Of a stretch of DNA of 64,000 bases, positions 47,680 through 59,588 are shown one piece after another. The stretch spans positions 131,675 through 195,674 of the forward strand of contig CAJNOP010000032.1 of assembly GCA_905250075.1 (NCBI GenBank). The letters run 5' to 3'. The DNA comes from Rotaria sp. Silwood1. Lineage: Eukaryota > Rotifera > Eurotatoria > Philodinida > Philodinidae. A program made the position numbers and the translations under genes. The stretch's first letter is position 1. The number at the start of each line of letters is the position of its first letter. A model generated the notes under the pieces. The model was not told the DNA's origin. It worked only from the letters and a program-made list of their open reading frames with translations, and did no database searches.

Positions 47680-48350
47680 CGGATTATCAAAAAGTAATTT
47701 GACAAAGTGTTTGTTTATGTTTTAGTCTCTTAAAGTGGCCTTCAAAAATTTGAAAATGTTAAGTTCGATTCATACTTTGGAGTATTTTCCGAATATGACT
47801 TTACATTATTTGTGGGTCTTTTGGTTTAAGAGTTATAAATCGACCTTTTCAAGACCTGTAAATTGAGTTTTGAACGAACGTCAGCAGACTAAATCATACA
47901 CAAAGTAGAAGCAAAAATTATTTCAAATACAGCAAATGAAAGAGCAAGCATTTCCATATAAAATGATGTACTCATAATTAGTTTGATGCAAGTTATATGC
48001 CAATCGTAAATGTTTTGGTAAGGAGTACATTATGTTACTTCAAACTATTTTCTCGATTTCTATGAAAAATAAATTTGCAAAGTGTGCTCGATCATTCCTG
48101 AATGATTGTTCTGAAAGCCTTGATTTTTATATCACTGAATAGAGAACAATCTCAGCTTTAATTCATTGGAAAATAAAATATCAATTTTCTCTGTCCTAAT
48201 TTAATTTTCGTATCTCTAAAAGGTCAACTCATAACTCGTAAACCAAAAGTTCTAGAAAAATTTTAATTCAAATTCAATCTTTTTTTCAATTTCTCCAACG
48301 ACTCCAAAATGAATATGCATTCTGTTGAATTACTTTTCCATAAAATCTTT
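47680..48350. mobile_element. Eroded foldback element
   Basis: TCTTTTGGTTTAAGAGTTAT near 47818 is mirrored by ATAACTCGTAAACCAAAAGT near 48230. Outer parts CAAAAAGTAATTTGACA and (other strand) GGAAAAGTAATTCAACA also pair. The middle holds GTACTCATAATTAGTTTGA opposite a diverged partner. Much of the pairing is imperfect, so this is an old copy. Boundaries are approximate. Confidence 0.55.
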
Positions 48351-48493
48351 ATTTGTCAGCTTAAAAAAATGTTCTCGATGAAAATCATGAATGTTTTCTT
48401 AATACGAATCAAAATTTATGTAGATTCTATTCTTCATTTGTGCTGTTTTCTCTGTTGATGTTGGTTATTAGAGTTTTCAAAGAAGATTAGTTG

Positions 48494-48735
48494 TAGCCAA
48501 TGGCTTTTTTCTTTTATTTGAAACAGCATGTCAACATGCAGTGCTCACTCTTTAAATTAAGCTTTTTCTATTATCATATGAAACAGCACTTCTATAAATA
48601 CTTAACCATTTTTTTGACATTTTTTTTCAAGGCATGGAGCTTTTCCTACATTTTTCCTTCGAAAAAAATAAAATTTTAAAGAAAAGAGAACTGCATTGTG
48701 TCATGTGCTGTCAAACAAAAAAGATTAAATGTATA
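48494..48735. mobile_element. Foldback element, second copy of the 43235 family
   Basis: TTTGAAACAGCATGTCAACA at about 48537 is mirrored by TGTGTCATGTGCTGTCAAAC near 48698, giving a short foldback. The left arm also aligns with the minus strand of 43385-43525, so both belong to one family that has diverged considerably. Confidence 0.55.
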
Positions 48736-49027
48736 GAATGAAGATCCGGAGAGAGTTTTGGATTGTCATATGAGCCATGTTTGATCCATGTAAATGAAAT
48801 ATCTTATGAAAACATTATGATATAGAGTTGAAAATTTTACCATATCTTTTTCACTACAGTGATATCATATCTTGAAAATTCCTTACTATTTGAATGTATC
48901 TGATCCAAAATGGATTTCAATACGAAAAAGTTTTATTGACAATCAACCATTGAGATTTTAATGTTAAGTGTTAATTAAGAAACATGAAGTTCTTCTATTT
49001 TTTAGAATTAAAATAACAAAAACTGTA

Positions 49028-49369
49028 CAGAGTGGCCCAAGAGTCACTAGACAGTTTTGATTACGAATAATTATTGATAGAAACAAGAAAGAGAACTGCA
49101 GCTTTCACTGTTGACAAGAAGAAACTTGAGAATAATAAACCATATAAGAAACATAATATATTCATAATTTTGTTAGAGGATTTCGAAAAACCGAAGTTTT
49201 TGACGTCCTCATAACAATTTAAACTCTGAACTGACCACTTTGTTTCATATTGGTTAGTATAAAACTTCCAAAAATTTATGAATATTATGTTTTTTTTTAT
49301 ATGGATCAATGTACTCAAGCCTTTTCTTGTCAATAATGAAGATCACAGTGACTTTTGGATCACGCTGTC
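49028..49369. mobile_element. Tc1-like foldback element
   Basis: The left end CAGAGTGGCCCAAGAGTCAC is preceded by TA (49026-49027). The right end, on the other strand, reads GACAGCGTGATCCAAAAGTC and is also preceded by TA (49370-49371). Internal pairing includes TTGACAAGAAGAAACTTGAG against CTCAAGCCTTTTCTTGTCAA and AACATAATATATTCATAA against TTATGAATATTATGTT. The 90-codon frame on the minus strand inside it is a by-product. Non-coding. Confidence 0.75.
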
Positions 49370-49458
49370 TATAATTAAATTTTCTTGTATAATATTCAGA
49401 TTTTACTAGTCCTATTATAGTGACGGAAATGAAAGACTAAAGCAGAATTTGTATATAT

Positions 49459-49836
49459 GATCAGATAGAGCGTGACATATTTATCAAGCAGTTTTTATTT
49501 GTTGGAATGGAATTTTACGAGGAAAAAGTTTCCTGTGTTTTCAGACGACTTACTTTCTTTGTATTAAGAGGTCGATTTTTGATAACTGAAAAATTGTTAA
49601 TTTTCTTTTGCTTCTTTCGAATTTCAAAACTATGTTTCTGAAATTTAGCATAAAAAATTGAATCTAGGAAAATCATTTAAAACAGTTTTGGAATTAGAAG
49701 GAAGCAAAAGAAAATATGGACTTTTTTTCAGCAAAACTAGATCATCAGAATAAATAAAATTTTTTTCACCGTAGGAATTCATTCTAAAAAAAGACTATAC
49801 ATCCTTGATAAACTTGTCACACTCTATCTAACTGTT
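49459..49836. mobile_element. Foldback element adjacent to the previous one
   Basis: CAGATAGAGCGTGACA at 49461 is mirrored by TGTCACACTCTATCTAACTG at the right end. Further in, ATTTTCTTTTGCTTCTTTCG pairs with GAAGGAAGCAAAAGAAAAT. The sequence is unrelated to the element at 49028-49369, so two families sit about 90 bases apart. Boundaries are good to a few bases. Confidence 0.72.
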
Positions 49837-52800
49837 TAAAAAAGTTCTATTTTACTCTTCCATCTACGACACCTTAGAGATATTCTATTTATAATTATTT
49901 AATAATAGGTTATTACTTTTAATGAAAATTGTTATTTAGAAACTAATATAAAACGAAAATTTTGTTTTTTTCTTGTTTATATAGATTAATAATAAAATAA
50001 TAAAGATAATCTCGTGTATGAATAAGTACGATAGCACGCATGTACGATTTGATTGAATTTAAAACTAATTTAATTATTCTATATCAAACTATTTTCCATG
50101 AACGTTTATTTAATATCGGCAAAGCAGCTTTATTTTTTTTTTTTCTTCTTGTTTCTTATTGAAGATAAAAGTTTTCTATCAAATAGTACTAAAGTATTTC
50201 GAATGCTTGAAGTGGAAATTTATTTTAAATATTCAACTATTTTGAATTAAAGTTTATTGTTTCTTCAATCATTTTTTTTATAGATCATTGAGAATATAAA
50301 TAAAAGAAGGAAGAAAAAAAAAAGAATGCGTCTTTCACATTAAATCAGCTCTACGGTCATTGCTTTCGTTTCGATAATAATAAGTTCTCTTGTTCATTTT
50401 CAAATCTATTCATTCTATTTCTTTGCACTTATATACGCCTTTTTCCTTTTTCCATGTCAATTTCTTCTTTTAAAGCTGTTTCCGATCAGGTAGACCAATG
50501 ACAGCTTGTCATACAAGTTATCACTGAAGAAAAAGAACTAACTTAAATAATTCTATATATTGCAAAACTAACATTTACGTTAAAAAAAATATGTCAACAT
50601 TTAGATTAATTTTTTTTTCTATTATAATCGCATTTTATCTGTCATTCAAAAAGAAAAACAAAACAAAGACTTTTATTCATCAAAGATAAAATTTCCTATT
50701 TGATGTAAGTAATAGCTTAAGGCTAATCATGTATTTTCTCAATTGTGTTCGTTTACATTATTTCACAAAAGTATATTCAATTGGAAAATAAAGGATGCGT
50801 GACATATAGAAATATAAATAGCTAAATAAATAGATCATAAATAAAAATAAAAAAGAGAGAATCAAAGACTGCAAAAAAAAAAACAACAACAACAGACTTT
50901 TTCAATAGAAATAAAGATAAATGCCAAAAATAACTACTTAATATGTTCAATTACTTATTTATTCATTTATGCATAGAATGACATTATATATCTATTATCT
51001 CGAAACCTGTATAAGTCGAAACAAATAATGTTTTTTCTGACAAATATGAAGCCATATATAAAGCAAGAAAAAAAAAATATTTAGCTATTTTATTAATGAG
51101 GTTAACGATAAAATCATCCGGCTATCTTATCTACATACGTTTGGCATTTATAGCCGCAAAAAAAAGAAAAAAAACAAAAATCAATGATATGAATACTAAT
51201 CATGTTGAAAGAAGGAACTTTTACACCTCAATATTTGACATCTAGTGCATTTGAGTTTTTTCTGGTCGATCGAAAAAAAGAAAAGAGATGCATTGTTTCC
51301 CTACAGCTAATATCTCAACATTAGAAATTCAATGGAAAAGAGGAAGAGCAATGAGAAAAGAGGATAGAGAGAAAGAGAGAACGTGAGAAGGAGCAAAAAA
51401 AGTCTTTAGATGCTCTTCTTTGTGATTGCTTTTTCCACTTACCATCGACAACCGACTAAGACTCTTGAGCTTTGCTCTTACGCCTTAACAGCTATATATA
51501 TAGGCACACACATATCACTCCTTCTAACACATTTGTCAACGATTTACAACAAGTATTTCAAGAACATAAGCGTTCACGCAAACAACACATGATGGCACCA
51601 GGTAGGTGGATAGAACATACACACACATTAATATAACTAAGTATAATCAAGATATAATTCGCTTGAAGAAATGTTTATTTATATTCATTCGTATAGCTCT
51701 TTTCTTTTTCTTCGTTGTAGTCATTATTGAACTATTCGAATGAATATAATATATCTAGTCTTGTTTATACATCAAATTCTACGTATTTTATTCTTCATTC
51801 ATCCTAATGAACATCATCATAAGGCATTAACAGAAATATGAGCAAATAAAAAACATCATATAGAATAAAAATTGATACCGAGTTATTAAGATATAATATG
51901 TTTCTTGTGCTTCTTATAATATTGATGACAATAATACCGAACGTCTAGTTTTTCTATCGACAAAAACTAAAATTGTGTCAAATAATGCTCTTTATTAAAA
52001 ATAGGGAAAATTAACACAAACGACAGTATGAATGGTAAAAAACGATATATCATGTCACTTGAATGAGTTGTTTTATTTTCAAAAGAATTGATAAGACAAT
52101 CGGTCGGTCTTTTTTCTTTCTTCAATATTCATAATATATATATATACCTATTCATATAATTACTTTTTTTTTTAGTATTGTACAAGAAAATTTACTTGAG
52201 GAATAAAAATTTTCTATCAAGTTTTCATTAGCTTTGTAAAAACATGTAAGACAATATATAGCGGACAAATATGATTAACTTCTCGAAAGTCGTTGACAGT
52301 TATTTAGTTATTTTTCGATATACCAACTACTATAAAACTGCTCCCGGGTTTCATGAAAAATAGTAATATGTGTACTTGTCAGATAGATAACGTATGGAGA
52401 TGAATGTATGGAATAATAGAATGACTGGTAACGATCTCTCAGTCCGTTCGACGACTAGATCTATTAACAACATGTGTTTACCGACACACTGCTCTGTGCA
52501 GTCTCTCTTTTTATGCTCCATTTTTGCGTCCAATTGACATCCTCATCTCTATTATATTGATAGGCAATGTGATAGATAAACAAAATTTTTTTTGTCTATA
52601 TTCATCGAACATAACAGTTTTCATTCTACTAGTTACTAGACATACGTAGGTATTGATTGCTTTATCCTGTTATTCTATGACTATATGCATATAACATAGA
52701 AAAGATTTCAAAAATAAAACGCATGCATTTCAATCATCATCCACTAATCGATATATATATATATAGGATCATAGACTTAATACATGTATCCTTTATTTTG

Positions 52801-53827
52801 TTATTTCTTTTGCTACTATGATTCGTTCTCTATTGAATTCAAAGTATACTCGAAGCAAATGAAACTTCCCTTCGACGTCAACAACAACAAAATAATAGTT
52901 ATATAGCAAAAAAACAGAAATGCTAATGTGACAAGTTTTTTTCTTTCGAGAAGTAGATTGGAATATTTAATATGTATATAATAATAGCAGACATTTAAAA
53001 AAAATAATCCGATGAAAGTTCTATGCTCGCTTTTTTTTGCACGTATAGCATCCATAATCTGTTCATTGAATCATCTATGAATGCCTATGCACGTCGCACG
53101 ATTTAGTCAGTTTCTATCTATTACGACTGATTGGCATTAAGGGGCAAGCCACTTTCCGGCTCACGCCTCTTTCGTCCTTTTTCGTCTTTCGGAAAAAAGA
53201 AAAGAAGAAGAAAAAACTAGTCACATAGACTATATGTCTGTTGAAGGGCTCATAGGAATAGAAAAGTATATTCGCATACATTCACGTCGTTAACAAACAA
53301 TAGAATACTATTTGATTACACTTGTAAATGTCGATGCAAAGACGGCATGCAACAAAGCAATCTGTTGTTGTTGTTGTTGTTGTTCTTTAAACAGAAAAAA
53401 AGAAAGATATGAATGATTTTTGTATAAGGACAAGAACAGAAAAGATGAGCATTTGTCTCTGTTGAACAAAAACTAGAGACAAAAAAAGAAAGACACAAAT
53501 GAATTTAATTTGATATATATGCGATAATGAATTTATGTATTTTATTTTCCATAACTTATTAAATAAATATAAAAATATTCAAATAAGTATATATGCGTGA
53601 TTATCTCCGATCGATCAAAGAAACAAGTCGATCGATATTAACTATTCGAAACAAAAAGAAAAATTATTTAGAAGAAAAATAATTTAATTGATCGAATATT
53701 CATTTAAACAATATTAATCTCATGAAAAAAATATCAAAGAAATTTTATTTGAAATTTCTAAAATTGCACATAGATGTATATTTTTTTTTCTGTAAAGAAT
53801 CAATTCATCTTTCCTTCCAACGTGAAA
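49837..53827. other. Long gene-poor region upstream of the GPCR
   Basis: AT-rich DNA with simple repeats: (AT)n at about 52136 and 52752, and (GTT)n at about 53363-53385. ATGATGGCACCAG followed by GTAGGTGG at 51590 could be a tiny 5' exon, but nothing ties it to a gene. The GPCR promoter should lie in the last kilobase. Confidence 0.4.
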
Positions 53828-55292
53828 ATGTTTGCCGAGCTCGATTATCCATTATCCAATCCTCATGGATCATCTCATCATTTATCTCGTGTTTTAACTG
53901 GTGTATCTTCGCCTGATATTCAACAATATTCATATTTTTCTCCAAATCTTAATTGGCGTTATTATTCACTTGATTTTTTTCTTAATAATTTTAATATAAT
54001 GCCTAATAACGATTCAACATTTCTTAATTCAACTTTAACAAATTATTCATCAAATTCCCAAGAAAAATTATCATCTGATGATGAAGCACCCGATCATCTT
54101 CTTTATCTTATTATTCCGCTTTATTCACTTGTTTTTGTTATTGGCACAATTGGAAATATTTTAGTTATATTAACTGTCTTTACAGTTAAACAAATGCGTA
54201 ATACAACAAATGCACTTATATTACATTTAGCTATTGCAAACCTATCATTTGTACTTATGTGTATACCACATACAATATATGTATATGTTGTTCATTCATA
54301 TTATTTTCCAAGACTTTTATGTAAATTAGCAAATACATTAATGTATTTAAGTGCGTATGTTAGTATTTATATCCTTGTATTAATGTCAATTGATCGATTT
54401 CTTGGTGTTGTTTTTGCTGTTAAATCAGTTAAATATCGAACGGAACGGAATGCACATTTAGCTGTCATTATTGTTTGGTTAATCGGTATTATTTTTGCTT
54501 CACCTAACATGTAAGCAATTTTTTAAGACTTTTTAAGTACAGAAGGAAATCTTTTCGTCTAATCAATTTGTTTTTCATTTGAATTTAAAATTATATGTAT
54601 ATATTTTTTTTCAAAGGATCTATTATGATGTATTACTTGTTGATTCAAATGCTGATGTTTGGGTATGTTTATTTCGTGGTGATAGTCCTTTTTTAAATAC
54701 AGCTCGTCGTGTAACAGCTTATTTTTTTGCTTTATTTGGTCTAATTGTTCCATTAATTGTAATCGCTATACTTTATGGTCTTATTATAAATGTTTTACGT
54801 AAAAATTCTAAAGGTAAACAAGTAGCAAAAGGTAAAAAACGTGTTACAAAAATGGTTTCAGCAGTTATATCATCATTTGTTATATGTTGGACACCAATGC
54901 AAATATATCTATTATATACACATCATAATCAAGTAACAATATTATTTGCTATTGTTGCTCAAAGTCTTGTTTATATATCTTCATGTGTTAATCCAATATT
55001 ATATGCATTTTTATCTGAACCATTTCGTAAAACATTTAAACAATTTTTAACATGTTCAAATGTATTATCAAATCATTTAACTACACAAAATAGTAATGAA
55101 ACAGGTACCACAACAAAAACATATTGTGTTGTACAACGACAACGGCAACGACAAACAAACAAATCATTGCAATTAAAACCAAATATAAATAATCATCATC
55201 GCATAAAAACTGAGAATAATTCAATAACAACATCATCCGAACCAGTTAAATATGATCTTGTATCCAATACATATACGACTAGTTTAAATTAA
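53828..55292 (+). CDS. Neuropeptide GPCR, allatostatin-A/galanin receptor type
   Basis: Exons 53828-54510 and 54617-55292 (106-base intron) encode 452 residues. An extracellular N-terminus of about 90 residues carries N-glycosylation sites (NDST, NSTL, NYSS). Seven membrane helices follow. Class A signatures are GNILVI in TM1, LHLAIANL in TM2, the TM3 motif as DRF (189-191) rather than DRY, CWTP in TM6 (318-321) and NPILY in TM7 (from 353). The stretch SVKYRTERNAHLAVIIVWLI is very like arthropod allatostatin-A receptors. A cysteine at the TM3 start and Cys245 in loop 2 can form the usual disulphide. The tail is Gln/Asn/Thr-rich. The start MFAELDYPL is the best ATG, though an upstream in-frame codon exists. 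Ligand assignment is by family only. Confidence 0.92.
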
Positions 55293-55867
55293 AACACAGA
55301 CAAGAAACTATGTTTTCTGTGGTGCTTTAATATCTTATTGTCAATTTTTTCGTTCCTTTTCTTTGTTTAAAGTCAATATAAATAAAGAAGTATTGTGTAT
55401 TGTAAATATGCTTATCCGATAATAGAGAAAATCGATTGTTAAATTTACAGATATAATTATATATTGAAAATTCTTGATTTTCATTTTTTTTTCAAGTATG
55501 TGTGTATATGCGTATGAATCAGTACAGAAGTTGTTTCATAAGAACTTTTGGCACTATTTTAAATTTAGAATATGCTAAATGACATGGGCTACTTGATAAA
55601 ACATGCCACTTCATTGAGAACATTGAATGGGATATGATACTTCATCATCTGTAGTGTGGATCGAAGCATCATGAGTTGATTTAATCATTTTTGTGTACCC
55701 GCGTCAAATGATTCCATTATAGGTCTTGCTTGCGATTCCGACAAAATCATATAAAAGTTGACTGCATGATGTTTTCATGACTATACAAAATCGTATGAAA
55801 ATTGTGTGTCATCTTGTATGATTTTTTAGACTTGATCTTACAGTTATTCATTCAGATTAATCCATTG
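55293..55867. other. 3' flank of the GPCR
   Basis: AATAAA lies at 55381-55386. The rest is AT-rich DNA with no gene. Confidence 0.45.
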
Positions 55868-56228
55868 AGTGGAAAGATCTTAAAAGATCGTACCTCTGCT
55901 TGTGTCTAATCTTACAAGATCAGACTGGAATCATACAAAACATCGTGGTGTCTCCGAACTTACATCAAGTCTTTATATACAATTCTTGAAAGACCATATT
56001 AACTTATGCCGCGAAAGACTTGGCACAAAATTTACAACAAAATAAATTCATTTTGCTGTAGATTTTGTGTCAAAACTTTTGGACCATCAATAGTCGGTAC
56101 GATCTTGAAAGAATCGTGCATCAAGACTTGATCCAAGTTTTGCAGACACCACGATTTCTTGGTCGATTTCCATCTGATAATACAAGATCATATAAGATCA
56201 GAGGTGCGATCTTATCATCTGATTGTTT
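55868..56228. mobile_element. Foldback element
   Basis: Two arms pair around 56046: GCACAAAATTTACAACAAAA against TTTTGCTGTAGATTTTGTGT at the centre, then ACATCAAGTCT against AGACTTGATCC, then ATCGTGGTGTCTCC against GCAGACACCACGAT, then AAGATCGTACCTCTG against CAGAGGTGCGATCTT outermost. No clear target duplication was seen. The open frame at 56065-56286 lies mostly inside it and is a by-product. Confidence 0.72.
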
Positions 56229-57762
56229 GACCTGGGATGATGATTTTTCGTACGAAACATCAATGAGTGTAAATTATGATATATAAATATTCTAACAAGA
56301 TTAGCTTCAGCTTTCACATGTATCCTATATTAATATTATTCTATGACAGCTGACGAAACTCTGTCGTACTTTCGCAAATGGTGAAACTCTGGAATCCTAT
56401 CTGAGTAGCGATTATTTTAGTTCATAAGAATGTGAACAATAAAATTATTCGTTAGGTATAGCATGATTTTTTGACTTCTATTTCTTTTTATTGATTATTA
56501 AGGCTAATAATTAGCTAAACTTGCTATTTCTAATTATATTAACTTTCAGTTATACATTCTTGTTTCGATAAATGCATGAAATTTGTTGATACAGCTTAAC
56601 TCAATATGCTTTTTGTGTTGCTAAATATACTGCTTTGATTTGATCCATATCAATGCGATGATAGAACTTGAGGATCTCATCTAAATTAGAGTCTATACCA
56701 AAGCCACAAATGATCAATCTTTATACTATTATAAATGTCTTGACAGCAACATTAGAATATGATGTTAGATGGCGTCAGCTCTCAGGTATTATCTTTTTCT
56801 TCCTATCATCGTTGTGGCATCATCATACATATGTATTCCATCTATATCTTCTTTCGTTCTGCTGTCATGCTTGACTAGGTATATGTTCTCTGTTCTAGAA
56901 GGTTCCAGTGTATTCATTTTCTCTCTCTATTCATCTTATATGTTCTCACTAATACTCTCGTGTGAGTACTGGAATTCCTAGCACCTTCCACGACATTCCT
57001 TTTGTTCCGAACCCATGTATATATATACCCCTCCGCTCGCATCAATAAAATTAATTGTACATACACGTTAAAATAAAATTCTCTAACTACAAGTGGTTAA
57101 TGGTTGACTACCTTTTCACAATGACTAGAGATAAAGTCATACAAGCGGCATCAATGAAACTTCAATAGAATAAGCAATATTTATTGCTGTCAACACTATA
57201 GAAATGAAAGTATTTTAGTTCATTCCCTTATATACAAACACCTCGCTTGCAATGACATTTTGTTTAACAAAAAACTCTTACTTCTTTACATGAACATGTT
57301 TTGTAGTACAGTTGACTTAACAATCGCATGTGCAACTGATTGTTGAATCCAATTCAAACATTACTATTTTTGCTAGATTGTGACGCATACATCTATATTT
57401 ACAACGCTTGTCGATACAATCGCTATGATTTAAATTTTCTTTTCTTTCATTCTACTCCACTTTTATCAAAACAAGTGAGTCCATGAGTTTATCTCTAGTC
57501 GGATTCTAGTTTTGTCTAAGCAAAAACTAAGTTCGAATTCCAATTTTCCCGCAAAATATGCATAGCATAAAATTTTTCTAAAATAATCTCTTCAGTTGAT
57601 CTCAATGATCCAAAAATTGTCTTTGTTGACAATATCAATAAACATTGAGTGAATCTAGTTAAATTTTATTCATATTGATTATGACTCTTGTTAAAACTTC
57701 TAATAAAAAAATATTCAATAACTATGTATATGTTTCTAAAACATAATGTTCATCACATGGAT
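56229..57762. other. Convergent spacer, no gene seen
   Basis: AT-rich DNA between the GPCR (+) and the cellulase (-). TTTATT at 57665-57670 is a plausible poly(A) signal (AATAAA on the minus strand) for the cellulase, about 95 bases past its stop. Confidence 0.45.
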
Positions 57763-59588
57763 TTATTGTCGGATACATTGAGTTTTGCTAGTGAGTTCAG
57801 CTGGACAAGATACTTGTTTGAAACTCATTGTTGGATTATCAGCACCCATAAACCAATCAAATCGCCAATAACAACCTGTTTGAAGAACAGCTGGTAAACC
57901 AGAACAATTTGATCTTTGACTAACACCACCATATGTTTGACCCCATGAATATGAACCAGGAAATTGCCTTGAGCATCCATCGAATAGACCAACTCCACCA
58001 CCAGGCATTTGAAGATCAAAATGATTATTACCAAGATCACCACCTGTATTTGTTACTTGAACTATTAATTCTTTACCAACAACGGGTCCCGATGTAAATA
58101 TCAATGAATAACAAGCACAACACCAATCTGCTTCACTTTGGCCCTAAGAATAAAACAATATTACATTCATATTTTCTTAATTTCAATAAATGAACGCAAT
58201 GTTTTTATTTTCTTACAGCAATATGAGCAGCAGCAAAACCATATGAAAGAGTTGAACTAACATTCCATGGTTGCTGATTAACACACATATAAGCTGAACC
58301 ACCATTACAACCTGATTGAGTATTAGGATCAGTAATAGTTGTAGTACCATCTTGTGCACATGTTCTAACTGGACTTGTCACAGAAGCTTTACCTGACCAT
58401 GCACAACTTGCTTTACAACAATCCCAATACCGAGTAGTAACACCGGCTTGACGACTTGTATCTACAGACAATGTTGCTGTACCAATGGTACTACTTGAAG
58501 CAGATGAAGAACCAGATGATGTTCCTGATTGTAAACATTGAGAATAATATTGATTCGTAACGACACATATCGATTGAGAACAACATGTTGGACCAGTCCA
58601 TCCAATACCACCACATTGTCCCCACAAAGCACTGCAACCTTCTGTAAAAATAAAAACAATAGAGAAAACTAAGAAAAAAGAACAATCAATGGAAGATTTT
58701 GCTCATATAAATATAAACATTATTTATTTTGTTGATGAAATATACACAATTTAATAATTTTATTTTTACTGATGTCTATTATTTTAAGAATCATGTGTGA
58801 GCTAGCTAATGTACGAATAAGCTATATGATAAACTGCTCTCGAAATATTCTGCATTTCATACAGTAGATGTCCATGAAGTAAACCAAATCTGATATACTT
58901 ACGATTGGCTGAACTACTAGAGCTTGATGATGATGGTGGTTGTGTTGGTCCTTGCAAGCATTGTGAGTACCAATCATTACTATACGTGCATACGTATGGT
59001 GCGCAACAAGTTGTTGGACCAGTCCATCCAATACCAGCACATTGTCCCCACAAAGCACTGCAACCTTCTATAAACACAAACAAAGAAATTTAAGAAAAAC
59101 ATCAATCAATGAAAGCGTTCGCTCCTATAAACACATCATAATTTATTGTGTTGATGAAATATGAGCGATTTAATAGTTTTTTTTTACTACGATCTATCAT
59201 TCTAACAATTATATCTGAGTTAGCTACTATTTGAATAAGCTATGTGATGATAAACTCTGGTCTTCTGAATATTCAACATTTCATGAAGCAGCTGTCCATG
59301 AAATAAACGAAACTTGATATACTTACGATTGGCTGAACTACTAGAGCTTGATCCTTGCAAGCATTGTGAGTACCAATCATTACTATACGTGCATACGTAT
59401 GGTGCACAACAAGTTGTTGGGCCAGTCCATCCAATACCACCACACTGATCCCATTGAGCTGCACATGGAGCTATACAAATGATTAAAAAAGCAACAAAAA
59501 TTATAAATCGTTTGTGTGAAAAATTCCTCTTACTTGTCTTTGGTAGATTTGACAATCCAATCAACAAAATCAAAATAAATTGCAACAT
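57763..59588 (-). CDS. Secreted cellulase: three CBM1 modules plus GH45 endoglucanase
   Basis: Exons 59588-59534, 59470-59327, 59067-58903, 58641-58217 and 58143-57763 join in frame and encode 389 residues. A signal peptide ([15 protein letters not shown]) is followed by three fungal-type cellulose-binding modules at about 24-57, 72-105 and 127-159, each with [10 protein letters not shown] or close, separated by Ser-rich linkers. The GH45 domain runs from about 189. Catalytic aspartates are D195 (TRYWDCC) and D306 ([10 protein letters not shown]), 111 residues apart as in the fungal enzyme Cel45A. It should hydrolyse beta-1,4-glucans outside the cell. Reading through intron 1 instead of splicing it also keeps the frame and gives another hydrophobic leader. 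The fungal-like architecture suggests horizontal acquisition, followed by gain of introns. Confidence 0.94.
58642..59327 (-). repeat. Tandem duplication of a CBM1 exon with its intron
   Basis: Exon 2 plus intron 2 (59470-59068) and exon 3 plus intron 3 (59067-58642) are copies. The modules share [20 protein letters not shown] and the same ending AANC|GTAAGTATATCA. The introns (259 and 261 bases) are alignable throughout, for example TTTCATGGACA / TTCATGGACAT and ATTTCATCAACA. Both exons are flanked by phase-1 introns, so copies can be added without breaking the frame. Confidence 0.88.

Noticed and set aside
49061..49333. 90-codon frame (-)
   Set aside because: Contained in the Tc1-like foldback; it is a translation of paired arms.
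51590..51603. Possible tiny first exon ATGATGGCACCAG before GTAGGTGG
   Set aside because: No in-frame partner exon could be tied to it; the GPCR has its own good start.
56065..56286. 73-codon frame (+)
   Set aside because: Mostly inside a foldback arm.
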